From NCBI GenBank assembly GCA_047632755.1, contig JBLIDT010000027.1, forward strand, positions 1-37,912: a stretch of DNA of 37,912 bases, given 5' to 3'. Every line of letters starts with the position of its first letter. Positions within the stretch are counted from its first letter, which is position 1. Of the stretch, positions 1 through 8,629 are shown piece by piece. Below the pieces are notes generated by a model. That model made no database searches. It was not told the DNA's origin and saw only the letters and a list, made by a program, of their open reading frames with translations. The translations under genes and the position numbers were made by a program. Source of the stretch: JAKVAV01 sp047632755. Its GTDB lineage: Bacteria; Bacteroidota; Bacteroidia; Flavobacteriales_D; Cryomorphaceae.

Positions 1-420
1 CATTTCATTTTCTTCTATCCTCTCTTTTATTCGCAAATGCCTCGGATACCCCCATAAGTTTCTGATGGAAGTAACTCCATTTGCCAGATAGAGCCCTAGC
101 TCTTGTTTATCACATACATGGGTATGCATATCAATCAAACCAGTAGGCAAGAATTTATTTTCTCCGTCAATGACTACCATCCCCTCTACCACAATTGAAT
201 CATCTATATTTTGAATAATTCCATCTTTTACAAATGCTGTTTTATGCGTCAAAATTGTATCCTTTTACGTAGGCACCACATTGACATTTGTTATTAGGTA
301 GGAATTTCTATTCCAGCTAGGATTACCTTTTACATCCAGATAGTCTGTGTTGCTAGAATCGATAGCAAAAGAACTAAGGCTGCAACAGCTACAATCAAAA
401 GTAAAACGGAAATTATTTTT
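1..420 (-). pseudogene. Amidohydrolase-family gene, 5' part, broken
   Basis: Reading leftward, the translation of 264 to 1 matches the N-terminal part of a metal-dependent amidohydrolase. It has the small beta-sandwich start (AFVKDGIIQNI), then the metal-binding IDMHTHV and the family sequence NGVTSIRNLWG. The gene continues beyond the left edge. Upstream in the same frame, YLITNVNVVPT is typical of the very start of these enzymes, but a TAA stop at 265-267 interrupts it before KDTILTHK. Still further upstream, a different frame (about 330-418) encodes a hydrophobic stretch (VLLLIVAVAALVLLLSIL) that looks like the membrane anchor of such proteins, with no ATG. One nonsense codon, one frameshift and a missing start make this a decayed gene. 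A sequencing error could explain one of these defects but hardly all three. The second amidohydrolase at 33342-34618 is also broken. Confidence 0.7.
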
Positions 421-1012
421 AAAATCTAAAGAAATAATTCATTTTGTAACTATTCCTAACATGCGCTAAAAAAGATCCCGCTAATGCGTCTATCCCTCTT
501 ATGCAGGCTAGCGTTGTTGCTTTCAGTTCTCCTCAAATTTAATCGAATCGCAGCAGCGACAAAAACTACGTTAGCTTTTGCAGGGAAAACAAGATGAAGA
601 ACGCGCGCAGCAGATAGTACTTGCTTTGCTGCGAAGGGCAGCTTCACTGAGCAGCAACCCTGCAGCACATCTCCAATCTTTTTGTTCAGACAAATGAATT
701 TCTTGGGCATTTACAAAGCCATTTATTGACCGCAAGCTTCCAAATAACGAAGTGATCTCCCGCAGCAAAGCAAGTAAATCCTTAGGAGCAGCGATGTAAA
801 TGAAAACCACTGCATAGCACTGGAGTGATGAATATGAGCATTGCGATGAATCTTTTTATTGGATTCCAAGACCCATGTTGACTATGCAAAGAGTGCCCTC
901 TTTCGTTTTGCCCCTCTCTGTGAACAGATGCATATGGTTCCTTCTCAAATATGGCGGAAACAAAGAAGCTTAGGGAAACGAAGAGCTGCTCTAATGTCTC
1001 TACCGCCTTGGT
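421..1012. other. Intergenic DNA between amidohydrolase remnant and symporter gene
   Basis: No convincing protein gene. Short open frames exist on both strands but none shows a recognisable family, a signal peptide or a plausible start. The part from 456 to 776 looks structured on the minus strand: a large inverted repeat (618-776) is followed by a compact segment (461-515) rich in GCTA/TAGC and TGC/GCA pairs, which ends in a run of six T. The part from 780 to 1012 shows nothing I can name. Confidence 0.4.
618..776. repeat. 16-bp perfect inverted repeat enclosing 127 bp
   Basis: Bases 618-633 (tacttgctttgctgcg) are the exact reverse complement of 761-776. Inside these arms the complementarity continues imperfectly for about 8 to 10 more bases (around 634-645 and 748-760), so a transcript could fold into a long stem with a loop of roughly 100 bases. 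No transposase lies beside it. It could be a MITE-like remnant, a structured RNA or a terminator-like relic; the sequence alone does not decide. Confidence 0.55.
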
Positions 1013-2518
1013 TTACCGCGCTTGCAACTCACTTTCCGTATTCTTGGGAGGGAATATTTTTGAGACGATATACCCTACTATCATTGCCAAAGCAAAAGAA
1101 GGCGCTAGGACATCTAGCTCTTTGAGATAGGCGCCTATTCCTTCCATATTGACAAATACAAACTTGAATAATATCACTGATGTAAACCCAGTAATCATGG
1201 AGGCAATAGCTCCTTTTTCAGAATAGCCTTTCCAGAAAAGAGATAGGATAATCACTGGACAGAAAGTGGCGGCAATTCCAGACCACCCAAAGATCATAAT
1301 CCAGAAGACCTGCCTATCGGGATAGAGGTTGTACAGTAAAATGGCAATGCCGAGGGCGGCTATTGCCATCGCAACAGTCACTAGCCTCGAGAACTTGGTT
1401 AAGTCCTCATCTTTCAAATCAGGTCTTAATATTTTTTGATAGAAGTCGCGTGTAATAGCGCTAGAAGCAAGAATGAGCAGAGAATCGATGGTAGACATAA
1501 TTGCTGAAAGCACAATAGCAATGAAGATGGCCACTAGAATGGTGGGCAAAAACTCGTGGGTGATCATGCTCAAAACATCTTCGCCGCCCGTTCCCAATAT
1601 GGCTTCGGGATCCTGCCCTTCTTGTGTGAAATAAATCCGAGCCAAAATACCGATGGTTACCGCTGCGGCATCCGTCATGAGCGTAAAAAACAGTGCCACC
1701 CACTTTCCTTTGTCGATCTCTCTTTCGCTTTTGATGGACATGAAGCGGACATAAACTTGCGGCGACCCTAAGAAGCCCAATCCAATCATGGAGAAACCAA
1801 GAACCGTAAATAAGTTCATCCATCCGTCTTCACTCCTCCCCATTATTTGAGTAAGCGTAGGGTCAATGGCGTTCAATCCCTCGGTTATTCCAGCCCCTTG
1901 GTCCATGGAGAACCAGACGACAATAGGGAGCAATACCAAGCCGAAAAACATCAAAATTCCTTGGAACATATCTGACCAAACGGCGGCTACGAATCCACCA
2001 ATGAAAATATAGAGCAGAACAATGCTGAAACCAATGAGCGCGCCAATGCGGTAATCAATATTGAGCATGGACTCGAAGGCAATACCCGTTACATCCATTT
2101 GGGATGCAACATATATGACGACAAAAATCACCAGCGCCGAAGCGGAGATGATTCGAAGGGTGTTGGTAGATGATTTAAAATGACTTTGCAGGTAGTCGGG
2201 TATTGTAATGGCTTTGTACTCGTCTGACCATCTTTTAAATCGCTTGGCCATAAATTGCCAAGAAATAAAAACCCCGAGTAGCTCTCCAGCCACCACCCAG
2301 TATCCTGAGTAGCCTGCCATGGCTCCCATTCCCGTTAGACCTATTAAGAGCCATCCAGACTCGCCTGTTGCTCTGGCAGAAAAGGCCACCGCCCAGAAGC
2401 CCATTTTTTTTCCCCCTAAATAATAATCGCTCATACTTTTGACTCTCCGTGAGGCAAGTATTCCGATTAGAAATAGAATGGAGACATAAATTCCTAGAAC
2501 GATAAATTTTGTAACCAT
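1013..2518 (-). CDS. putP: Sodium:solute symporter, sodium/proline (PutP) type
   Basis: A 501-residue integral inner-membrane protein of the SSS family, which uses the sodium gradient to import a small solute. The sequence is a run of about thirteen hydrophobic segments from residue 5 to 495. It carries the SSS core regions near the N-terminus, including the PutP-like stretch FSARATGESGWLLIGLTGMG (about residues 46-65), and later SAIMSTIDSLLILASSAITRD (about 345-365), typical of sodium-binding TM8/9. Length fits the family (about 490-510). Proline is the most likely substrate by resemblance to PutP, but I cannot exclude another amino acid. No proline dehydrogenase gene lies next to it. The ATG at 2518 begins directly with the first membrane segment, so I accept it. 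The gene is separated from the helicase by 222 bases. Confidence 0.85.
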   Translation of the reverse strand: MVTKFIVLGIYVSILFLIGILASRRVKSMSDYYLGGKKMGFWAVAFSARATGESGWLLIGLTGMGAMAGYSGYWVVAGELLGVFISWQFMAKRFKRWSDEYKAITIPDYLQSHFKSSTNTLRIISASALVIFVVIYVASQMDVTGIAFESMLNIDYRIGALIGFSIVLLYIFIGGFVAAVWSDMFQGILMFFGLVLLPIVVWFSMDQGAGITEGLNAIDPTLTQIMGRSEDGWMNLFTVLGFSMIGLGFLGSPQVYVRFMSIKSEREIDKGKWVALFFTLMTDAAAVTIGILARIYFTQEGQDPEAILGTGGEDVLSMITHEFLPTILVAIFIAIVLSAIMSTIDSLLILASSAITRDFYQKILRPDLKDEDLTKFSRLVTVAMAIAALGIAILLYNLYPDRQVFWIMIFGWSGIAATFCPVIILSLFWKGYSEKGAIASMITGFTSVILFKFVFVNMEGIGAYLKELDVLAPSFALAMIVGYIVSKIFPPKNTESELQAR

Positions 2519-2740
2519 GGTATTTCTTGATTATTTAGATGGTATTCCGCTAACGATAAGATGGGCATCGTTTAAAGCCGTTCGGCAAGCCTGAGCACAA
2601 TGCGTTATTTCGAAGCACTTTGCCTCCAAAGTACCCCAATTATTTTTGCTTGCAAGAATTTGATGCTTGAATGGTCCGGGCCATTGCCGTGGATGCAATG
2701 CTATAAGGAGCTTTTGCTCCACCTCTGACTGGGCCCAAGG

Positions 2741-4102
2741 TCATTTCCTCTTATTCTTCTTTTTTACATTCTGAATTTTGTCGCCGCGTCTCAGAGGTTT
2801 TTTGTACTTCTCTTTTAGTTCTCTGTGGTAGGTTTTCACCTTGGCATTTTCCTTACTGTTCTTCGCTGATTTTTCGTGAAAGGAAGCCCCCGTTTCAATG
2901 GTTAAGTTTTTGTGTGAAGGTTCTGGCTGGTCTACTGGCTTAGTTTTTTCCTCGGGGGTAAGCTGCAAAGTAACTGCCACATCTTCTGGAAATTCATTGA
3001 ATGGAATCGTGTAATTCATCAAGCTTTCAATCGAATCCTTCAATGCGGTTTCTTTCTCGCTGTAAAAGAGAATGGACCTTCCACGTTGATCGGCTCTACC
3101 GGTTCGCCCTATTCGGTGGATATAGTTTTCGGGATAGAACGGCGTATCAAAACTGATTACAGTGCTTATTTTTTCAATGTCAATTCCACGGGCAATCACA
3201 TCGGTTGCTATCAGGATTCTACTGGTACCATCTTCAAACTTTTCTATGGATTTGGTGCGGTGATTTTGTTCCTTCCGTGAATGAATGACTGAGATCTCCG
3301 ATTCGAAATCCAATACCTCAGATAGCCGGTCGGCATTGACTTTGGTCGCTACAAAAATCAAAACCTTATTGTGTTCTTCTCTATCTTTTAATAAGTGGTT
3401 TAATAAATTGGCCTTGGTGTAAAAATTAGGTGCAGCATATGCTTCCTGGCTAATACTCTCCAAAGGTGTACCACTGATCGAGATGGTTTTCTTCACTGGA
3501 TTAACCAGAAACTCATCTGTCAATTCATCCACATAGTTCGTCATGGTGGCAGAGAAAAGGATGTTCTGACGTTTTGCTGGGAGGTATTCAAAAATGTTTT
3601 TTAGCTGCGTCTTGTAGCCAAAATCAAGCATAATATCAACTTCATCGATCACCAGTTTTTTAACTGATTTCAGTCGTAACACATTGGCAAGAGCCAAGTC
3701 ATATAGTCTTCTCGGAGTACCGACAAGGATATCTACTCCTTCGGCAATGGCTCTTTTTTGTGGGTTAATATTATTTGAGCCCCCATATACGCCAACTACT
3801 CTTACAGTGAGGTAGGGAGTTAATTTCTCTATTTCTTCGACTATTTGGATGACGAGCTCTCTGGTGGGAACCAGCACCACCACTCTGGGATTGGGTTGAT
3901 CTGAAAATTTCAAATCCTGTAAAATAGGCAGCAAGTAGGCAATCGTTTTTCCCGTTCCCGTTTGAGCAATACCCACAAAATCAGTCCCGCCCAGAATAGT
4001 CGAATAGGACTCTTGCTGAATGGGTGTTGGCTTTTCAAACCCTAAATCGGCAATGGCATTTTTTAATTGCTTTTTGATTTTAAAATCTTCGAAACTATTC
4101 AT
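2741..4102 (-). CDS. DEAD-box ATP-dependent RNA helicase (DEVD variant)
   Basis: A 453-residue superfamily 2 RNA helicase, expected in the cytoplasm in ribosome assembly, mRNA turnover or cold adaptation. All motifs are visible in order: Q motif (FEKPTPIQQ, about 22-30), Walker A AQTGTGKT (46-53), PTREL (79-83), GTPRR (128-132), motif II written DEVD (153-156) rather than DEAD, SAT (184-186), ATDVIARGIDI and HRIGRTGR. The C-terminal tail, from about residue 385, is rich in Lys and Arg, usual for an RNA-binding extension. DEVD is a tolerated variant because the two acidic residues needed for Mg-ATP are kept. The start at 4102 places the Q motif at the normal distance. It resembles the RhlE/CshA group, but I cannot pick a specific orthologue. 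Confidence 0.92.
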   Translation of the reverse strand: MNSFEDFKIKKQLKNAIADLGFEKPTPIQQESYSTILGGTDFVGIAQTGTGKTIAYLLPILQDLKFSDQPNPRVVVLVPTRELVIQIVEEIEKLTPYLTVRVVGVYGGSNNINPQKRAIAEGVDILVGTPRRLYDLALANVLRLKSVKKLVIDEVDIMLDFGYKTQLKNIFEYLPAKRQNILFSATMTNYVDELTDEFLVNPVKKTISISGTPLESISQEAYAAPNFYTKANLLNHLLKDREEHNKVLIFVATKVNADRLSEVLDFESEISVIHSRKEQNHRTKSIEKFEDGTSRILIATDVIARGIDIEKISTVISFDTPFYPENYIHRIGRTGRADQRGRSILFYSEKETALKDSIESLMNYTIPFNEFPEDVAVTLQLTPEEKTKPVDQPEPSHKNLTIETGASFHEKSAKNSKENAKVKTYHRELKEKYKKPLRRGDKIQNVKKKNKRK

Positions 4103-4336
4103 TGTATAATGTGGTTGGGGAAACCTTTTATCGCGTACCCCTTTTTGATTAAAGTGCTAATAATACTCCTTTGAAAAGAATAATACGAAAAGAATAGCAG
4201 TCTACATGAGTAATTTAACTTCAAGTAATGGCTAGGACTTATTTAATCAGGAGCTTGCAGTGAACGATAGTTGAATGATATTGTACACCGTTGAGACTAA
4301 TTTTTATGTTTACAAACTCCCCACTTTCCCCTGGGC

Positions 4337-5398
4337 TCATTCTGAGCTTTTGTGAACAAAGTACATCTCCATCTCCCCTTTTCCCTTAGCTTCTATTTTT
4401 CCTCTTGAATGAAATCCGAATTCTGGTTTGTGTTTAACCAATTCATAAGTGGCTTGACTGATGTTGACTTTACCAATTTGTCCAGATGATTCCATTCGAC
4501 TAGCAGTATTCACGGTATCGCCCCATATATCGTATTGAAATTTCTTAACCCCCACGATGCCCGCAACGACAGGGCCAGTATGGATGCCAATGCGAATCTC
4601 AAAATAGGGAAGACCTGCTTCAATCTTCCGCATTTTACCCGCTTCCACAAAGTCACGCATTTCGAAGGCGGCTTGAATTATGTGTTCAGTGTGTCGATGA
4701 TCTGGCAAAGGCAGTCCACCTGCAGCCATGTAGGAGTCGCCAATCGTTTTGATTTTTTCAATTCCATATTTGTCCATTATCAGGTCAAATGCTGAAAAAC
4801 AAATATTCAGGTCGTGGACCAAATCCTTCGGGCTAAGCTTCTCCGCTATGGCGGTAAACCCTTTGAAATCTGTAAACATAACGGTTACAGGATCAATCAA
4901 TTGAGCATCGGTCCGGCCCTTTTCCTTAATTTCTTTTACTACTGCGGCAGGCAAAATATTGAGCAAAAGCTCATCGCTCTTGGCTTTTGCTTTTTGCAAT
5001 TCTCTCTTCAGTTGATGTCGCTCAATGGCATAGAGCATTGAGCGAATAAAAAGCGTTGGGTCGAGCTTGCTTTTAATCAGGTAATCCTGCCCGCCCATAT
5101 TCATTGTTTTTAGCGCCAGAAACTCATCATTTGTACTTGTCATGATCACGATCGGAATGATATCAGAGAGGCGGGGAATTGCTGAAACAGTATTGTGATG
5201 GTCAGAATCGGGAAGATTTAAATCGAGTAGAAGCACATCATAGGATCCCTTTTCTAGAGCGGCAATTCCCGAAGTCAAATCTGTGTAAACATCCCATTGA
5301 AATTCAGCAGCAGTCGACGCTTCCATTTGGTCTTGGTACACCATTGTAATTAAGGCATCGTCTTCAATAATCAGAACTTTTAATACTCGGTTTTCCAT
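4337..5398 (-). CDS. Receiver domain fused to class III adenylate cyclase
   Basis: A 353-residue soluble response regulator whose output is cyclic nucleotide synthesis. Residues 5-125 are a receiver with acidic pocket E12-D13-D14, phospho-acceptor D59 (LLLDLNLPDS) and the conserved Lys in YLIKSK. A helical linker with the LLLNILP signature common before class III cyclases follows at about 145-163. The cyclase domain (about 170-350) has metal-binding FTDFKGFT, then IEKIKTIGDSYMA, where Lys fits ATP, then QYDIWGDTVNTASRM, where Asp is the second ATP-specifying residue and Asn and Arg are the transition-state residues. The Lys/Asp pair points to cAMP rather than cGMP. The gene is the last of a three-gene signalling operon, 55 bases after the stand-alone receiver, so phosphorylation by the kinase upstream is the natural control. 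Confidence 0.92.
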   Translation of the reverse strand: MENRVLKVLIIEDDALITMVYQDQMEASTAAEFQWDVYTDLTSGIAALEKGSYDVLLLDLNLPDSDHHNTVSAIPRLSDIIPIVIMTSTNDEFLALKTMNMGGQDYLIKSKLDPTLFIRSMLYAIERHQLKRELQKAKAKSDELLLNILPAAVVKEIKEKGRTDAQLIDPVTVMFTDFKGFTAIAEKLSPKDLVHDLNICFSAFDLIMDKYGIEKIKTIGDSYMAAGGLPLPDHRHTEHIIQAAFEMRDFVEAGKMRKIEAGLPYFEIRIGIHTGPVVAGIVGVKKFQYDIWGDTVNTASRMESSGQIGKVNISQATYELVKHKPEFGFHSRGKIEAKGKGEMEMYFVHKSSE

Positions 5399-5453
5399 TT
5401 GAATGCTAGGTTAATTCAAGAGCCTGCCTTTGGAGCGTTGTGCTTTTGAAACC

Positions 5454-5834
5454 TTATAGAGATCTCAAAATAGTATCAATTTTAGTAAAAGTGTCATTGT
5501 CCTTTATTATATATTCTATGGCACCTTCGCCAATCGTTTGCAGGGCTTTACCGTATTGTTTTTGAGAAGAATACATAATGACCTGTATGCCTCTATGCTC
5601 CTTTTTAACCTGTTTTAAGATCTCGAGTCCATTCATTGCGTTGGGATGTATGGAATCTAAGTTGAAGTCTAGAATAATCGCATCTGGATTTTGGTGCAAT
5701 TGAGCCAAACATTCTTCTCCGGTGGCAAAGCTTTGAACGGTATATCTGCTCATTTGATTCAAATAATCCTCGAGCATCATGGTGAGCATTTCATCGTCGT
5801 CAACAATGAATATTCTCTTCAAGCTTTTAGTCAT
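5454..5834 (-). CDS. Stand-alone response regulator receiver protein
   Basis: A single receiver domain of 126 residues with no output domain. The acidic triad is D12-D13-D14, the phospho-acceptor is D56 (AIILDFNLDS), the signalling Ser is in VIMYSSQ, and the conserved Lys is in YIIKDND. I chose the ATG at 5834, four bases after the stop of the histidine kinase; a longer frame could begin at 5858 but would overlap the kinase and add eight charged residues with no counterpart in receivers. Proteins like this usually act as a phosphate shuttle or sink, or through protein contacts. Lying between a kinase that ends in an HPt domain and a receiver-cyclase, it probably competes for or relays phosphate in the same circuit. 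Confidence 0.9.
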   Translation of the reverse strand: MTKSLKRIFIVDDDEMLTMMLEDYLNQMSRYTVQSFATGEECLAQLHQNPDAIILDFNLDSIHPNAMNGLEILKQVKKEHRGIQVIMYSSQKQYGKALQTIGEGAIEYIIKDNDTFTKIDTILRSL

Positions 5835-5838
5835 TTTT

Positions 5839-8208
5839 TCACTTTTGTTGCCCCTCATTTAAGACTTCTGAAAGTTCGACTTGCGATGTCAAACAATCAG
5901 TATGAACGGATTTTATCAAAGCAGGAATCTGGTTTAGGTTTTCGTTTTCTCTCACTAAGCCTTCTATATCCCCAGCTTTTTCAGATGCATCACTCATACC
6001 CATATAGGTAAAGTGAGGCCGCATAGCATGAAGTACCTTGACCATCGTTAAATGGTCACTTGAAACCATTGTTTCTTCAATTTTTTCCATATTACCAGGC
6101 AAAAGCTTCAAGTACATGCCAATGTATTTCTTGGTCCTGGAATCATCACCTTCCGTAAAATTTTTCAGAAAAGTTAAATCCGTTACACTTTTTGCAAGAT
6201 GATTTGAGTCATTCTCTGTCCCTGTAGATTCATGGCTGCCTTTGCCCCCTTTTTTCTTTTGGGTAGCTTCCGTTTTATCCGATTTAGCTTCTGAGTTATC
6301 ATTTTTGTAAAAGGTGGCCATTGTTCCCAGCAATTCATCTCTGGTAAATGGCTTTGGCACAAATCCATTCATTCCTACAAGCAGACATTTATCAATATCG
6401 GCTTTGTGCACACTGGCAGTCAAGGCGATTATTGGAATTCCTTTCTTCTTGGAATCATCCAACTTTCGAATCGCTCTGGTAGCATCGAGTCCATCCATAG
6501 CTGGCATTTGGGCATCCATCAAAATCACGTCGTAATCATTGGCTTGAAGCATCTCCAAGCAAATCAATCCATTTTCGGCAATGTCGATATGCACATTTTT
6601 GATTAAGCTATCTAAGGTGTCGCTTACCACAATTTGGTTGTACTCATTGTCTTCGGCCACCAAAACTCGAATTCCAGATAAGCTGCTGTAATCCACTTTT
6701 ATCGGGGCTTTAAGAGATTTGACATCCTCTTCACTTCCAACCTCATAAGGAATTGAAACCGTAAATTCAGACCCCTCACCCACTTTGCTTTTTACCGCCA
6801 CTTTACCCCCTTGCAATTCGATCAAGGTTTTGGAAATAGACAAGCCCAACCCTGTGCCTCCGTATTTTCTAAACGTGCTGGAATCAACTTGCTTAAAATT
6901 GCTGAACAGCAAATGCAGTTTATCCTCAGGAATACCGATCCCAGTATCGACTACACGAAAGCGAATAAAATGGCTGTCAGCTGGCTTGTCGACATTTATT
7001 GTAATCCTTCCCTTCTCAGTAAACTTGACAGCGTTGGAGCATAAATTGGTGATAATCTGATTTAAACGCGTTGGGTCACCTTTGACTACATCGGGAATGT
7101 CCGGGCTCAAATTCACTTCAAAGACAAGGCCTTTTTCCTCCGATTTGTAACGGCTCGTGTCCTGTACATTTTCCATCACATCGCGGATTCGAAATGGTAT
7201 TTTTTCAATCTCCATCTTCCCCGCTTCGAGTTTGCTCAGGTCGAGAATGTCATTGATGATCACCAATAGGTTTTTTGAAGAAGTACTAATCGCAGATAAA
7301 TACTTCACTTGCTTTTCTTCAAGTTTCGTATCCAATAACAGATTGGTCATTCCCAAAACTGCATTCATGGGTGTGCGGATCTCGTGGCTCATATTGGCCA
7401 AGAATTGCTGTTCGTGCTTCTCACTTTGCTCTGCACGAATCTTCAGCAAATTGACTTGTTCATGGGTAAACGCATTTTGCAGTGCTACCGACAAAAATCC
7501 CAAAAGTTGGGTGATACTATTTCTGTGGTATTCGGCAAAGGCATCCTTTCGGAAGCTGGCAACGGTAATCGTTCCCGATACCCGCTGGTGAAAGTGAATG
7601 GGAAAGGCCATAATGGATTGAGCCATTTCGCCGTTTTGCATATGCAATGGCTCGTTCACGTAGCGGCCAAAATCATCCTCAGCATTGTTCAAAAACACTT
7701 CGCGGTCATTGCTCTTCACCCATTCTGAGACATGGTTGGTATAATCACTTTTCGCTTCAGCTTTCAAGCTTGAATAAATGGTCCAAGTTTCCATGTGCTC
7801 ATCGTACACTCCTAGCTCAATCACAGCCGCATCCATCATAGAATTTAGTGTGCTGTACATCTGATCAAACGTGTCCTTGAGCACCAGCGAAGAAGTAATG
7901 CGCTGCCCCAATTCGTTGATGATAAGCAAGTCGCTTAGCTGTTTTTTGGACTTCTCAGAAGCTTCTGGAGAATTCACCAGGGCTTTTTCCACAGCAGTAT
8001 CCTCTCGGCGGATAAGCTTATCAAGCTTTTCAGAAATAGCCTGAAATTCATTCGGGATCCCTTCTTGAACAGAATTGTCGTTTGCTGCCAAGCCATCAAT
8101 GTATGCCAAGAGTCTCTGATTCCAGCTTTGGAACTTACTTCTAAATATCGCATAGCCTATACCTGCTCCTGCAAGTAAAAAGACGACGAATAAAATATAT
8201 TGAATCAT
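5839..8208 (-). CDS. Hybrid sensor histidine kinase: TM-GAF-HisKA-HATPase-REC-HPt
   Basis: A 789-residue membrane-anchored sensor that autophosphorylates and passes phosphate through its own receiver and HPt domains. There is one N-terminal membrane helix (residues 3-21) and a GAF-like sensor region (about 105-250). HisKA has phospho-accepting H275 in MSHEIRTPMN. The ATPase has the N box (NQIITNLCSNAVKF), G1 DTGIGIP, the F box and G2 GGTGLGLSIS. The receiver has E519-D520 and D565. The C-terminal HPt has H727 in LHAMRPHF, which aligns with the usual H-x-L-K-G histidine. The N-terminal helix leaves no large periplasmic domain, so sensing is probably cytoplasmic through GAF. It is first in the operon with the receiver and receiver-cyclase. 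The paired-box promoter at 8393-8464 lies about 185 bases before the ATG. Confidence 0.93.
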   Translation of the reverse strand: MIQYILFVVFLLAGAGIGYAIFRSKFQSWNQRLLAYIDGLAANDNSVQEGIPNEFQAISEKLDKLIRREDTAVEKALVNSPEASEKSKKQLSDLLIINELGQRITSSLVLKDTFDQMYSTLNSMMDAAVIELGVYDEHMETWTIYSSLKAEAKSDYTNHVSEWVKSNDREVFLNNAEDDFGRYVNEPLHMQNGEMAQSIMAFPIHFHQRVSGTITVASFRKDAFAEYHRNSITQLLGFLSVALQNAFTHEQVNLLKIRAEQSEKHEQQFLANMSHEIRTPMNAVLGMTNLLLDTKLEEKQVKYLSAISTSSKNLLVIINDILDLSKLEAGKMEIEKIPFRIRDVMENVQDTSRYKSEEKGLVFEVNLSPDIPDVVKGDPTRLNQIITNLCSNAVKFTEKGRITINVDKPADSHFIRFRVVDTGIGIPEDKLHLLFSNFKQVDSSTFRKYGGTGLGLSISKTLIELQGGKVAVKSKVGEGSEFTVSIPYEVGSEEDVKSLKAPIKVDYSSLSGIRVLVAEDNEYNQIVVSDTLDSLIKNVHIDIAENGLICLEMLQANDYDVILMDAQMPAMDGLDATRAIRKLDDSKKKGIPIIALTASVHKADIDKCLLVGMNGFVPKPFTRDELLGTMATFYKNDNSEAKSDKTEATQKKKGGKGSHESTGTENDSNHLAKSVTDLTFLKNFTEGDDSRTKKYIGMYLKLLPGNMEKIEETMVSSDHLTMVKVLHAMRPHFTYMGMSDASEKAGDIEGLVRENENLNQIPALIKSVHTDCLTSQVELSEVLNEGQQK

Positions 8209-8392
8209 GCTTCAGTATTGTATCAGTGGTAATTTTTATGTAGGGTAAGCATCAAGCGTGAATTATTGATTTTTATCAGGTGATTTGGACCATATCAAAA
8301 CACTCAGGCTAGCAGGAGCCTTTAGGAGCATCTGAGATCTTAAATAACAGAAGAATGTCAATTTGGTCTTTGAAGATATTTTTATCATAATA

Positions 8393-8464
8393 CGATAATA
8401 AGTCCATCCATTCGATTGAACAAGTAAACCTTAACAAGTGGTGGGATTTGATTTACAAGTGGGG
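8393..8464 (-). promoter_or_regulatory. Paired 21-bp-spaced box plus -10-like element upstream of hybrid kinase
   Basis: On the plus strand, ACAAGTGG occurs at 8434-8441 and again at 8455-8462, exactly 21 bases apart. On the minus (transcribed) strand these read CCACTTGTAAA and CCACTTGTTAA. The sequence further downstream (minus strand) aligns without gaps to the same region at 13108 and 15301, ending in CTTATTATCG (8393-8402), a plausible -10 element. Two direct repeats two helical turns apart, just upstream of a core promoter, is the LytTR-type activator format. The bases themselves do not match the published LytTR consensus closely, so the regulator is an inference. Confidence 0.65.
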
Positions 8465-8558
8465 AATTCTCATTTTTTTCAGCCGTCACCAAAAAAAGAA
8501 TGAGTTACCTTACCCTATCCATCGTTTATCAATCCCTTGACATCATTCCAGCTTTCAA

Positions 8559-8594
8559 GAAAAAAGAAGCCCCCAAAGTGGAGGCTTCTTTTTC
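8559..8594 (-). terminator. Intrinsic terminator after the T9SS propeller gene
   Basis: AGAAGCC (8565-8571) pairs with GGCTTCT (8583-8589) around an 11-base loop. It is flanked by an A run on the left and a T run on the right, so it can act in both directions. On the minus strand it lies 36 bases after the stop of the gene at 8630-10345 and is followed by T's. A sequence-related hairpin is found at 14770-14796, at the same distance from a second paired box. Confidence 0.85.
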
Positions 8595-8629
8595 AGGTTC
8601 CTATTGATATTTGAAAGAGTCTTGACTTC

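Noticed and set aside
859..1125. 88-codon plus-strand frame near the symporter stop
   Set aside because: It overlaps the symporter 3' end, starts with TTG, and contains no recognisable motif.
2531..2722. 63-codon minus-strand frame between the helicase and the symporter
   Set aside because: It is not overlapped by another gene, so it may be a fragment of a former gene (it ends CAQACRTALNDAHLIVSGIPSK in two parts), but its start is arbitrary and I recognise no family; not listed as a gene.
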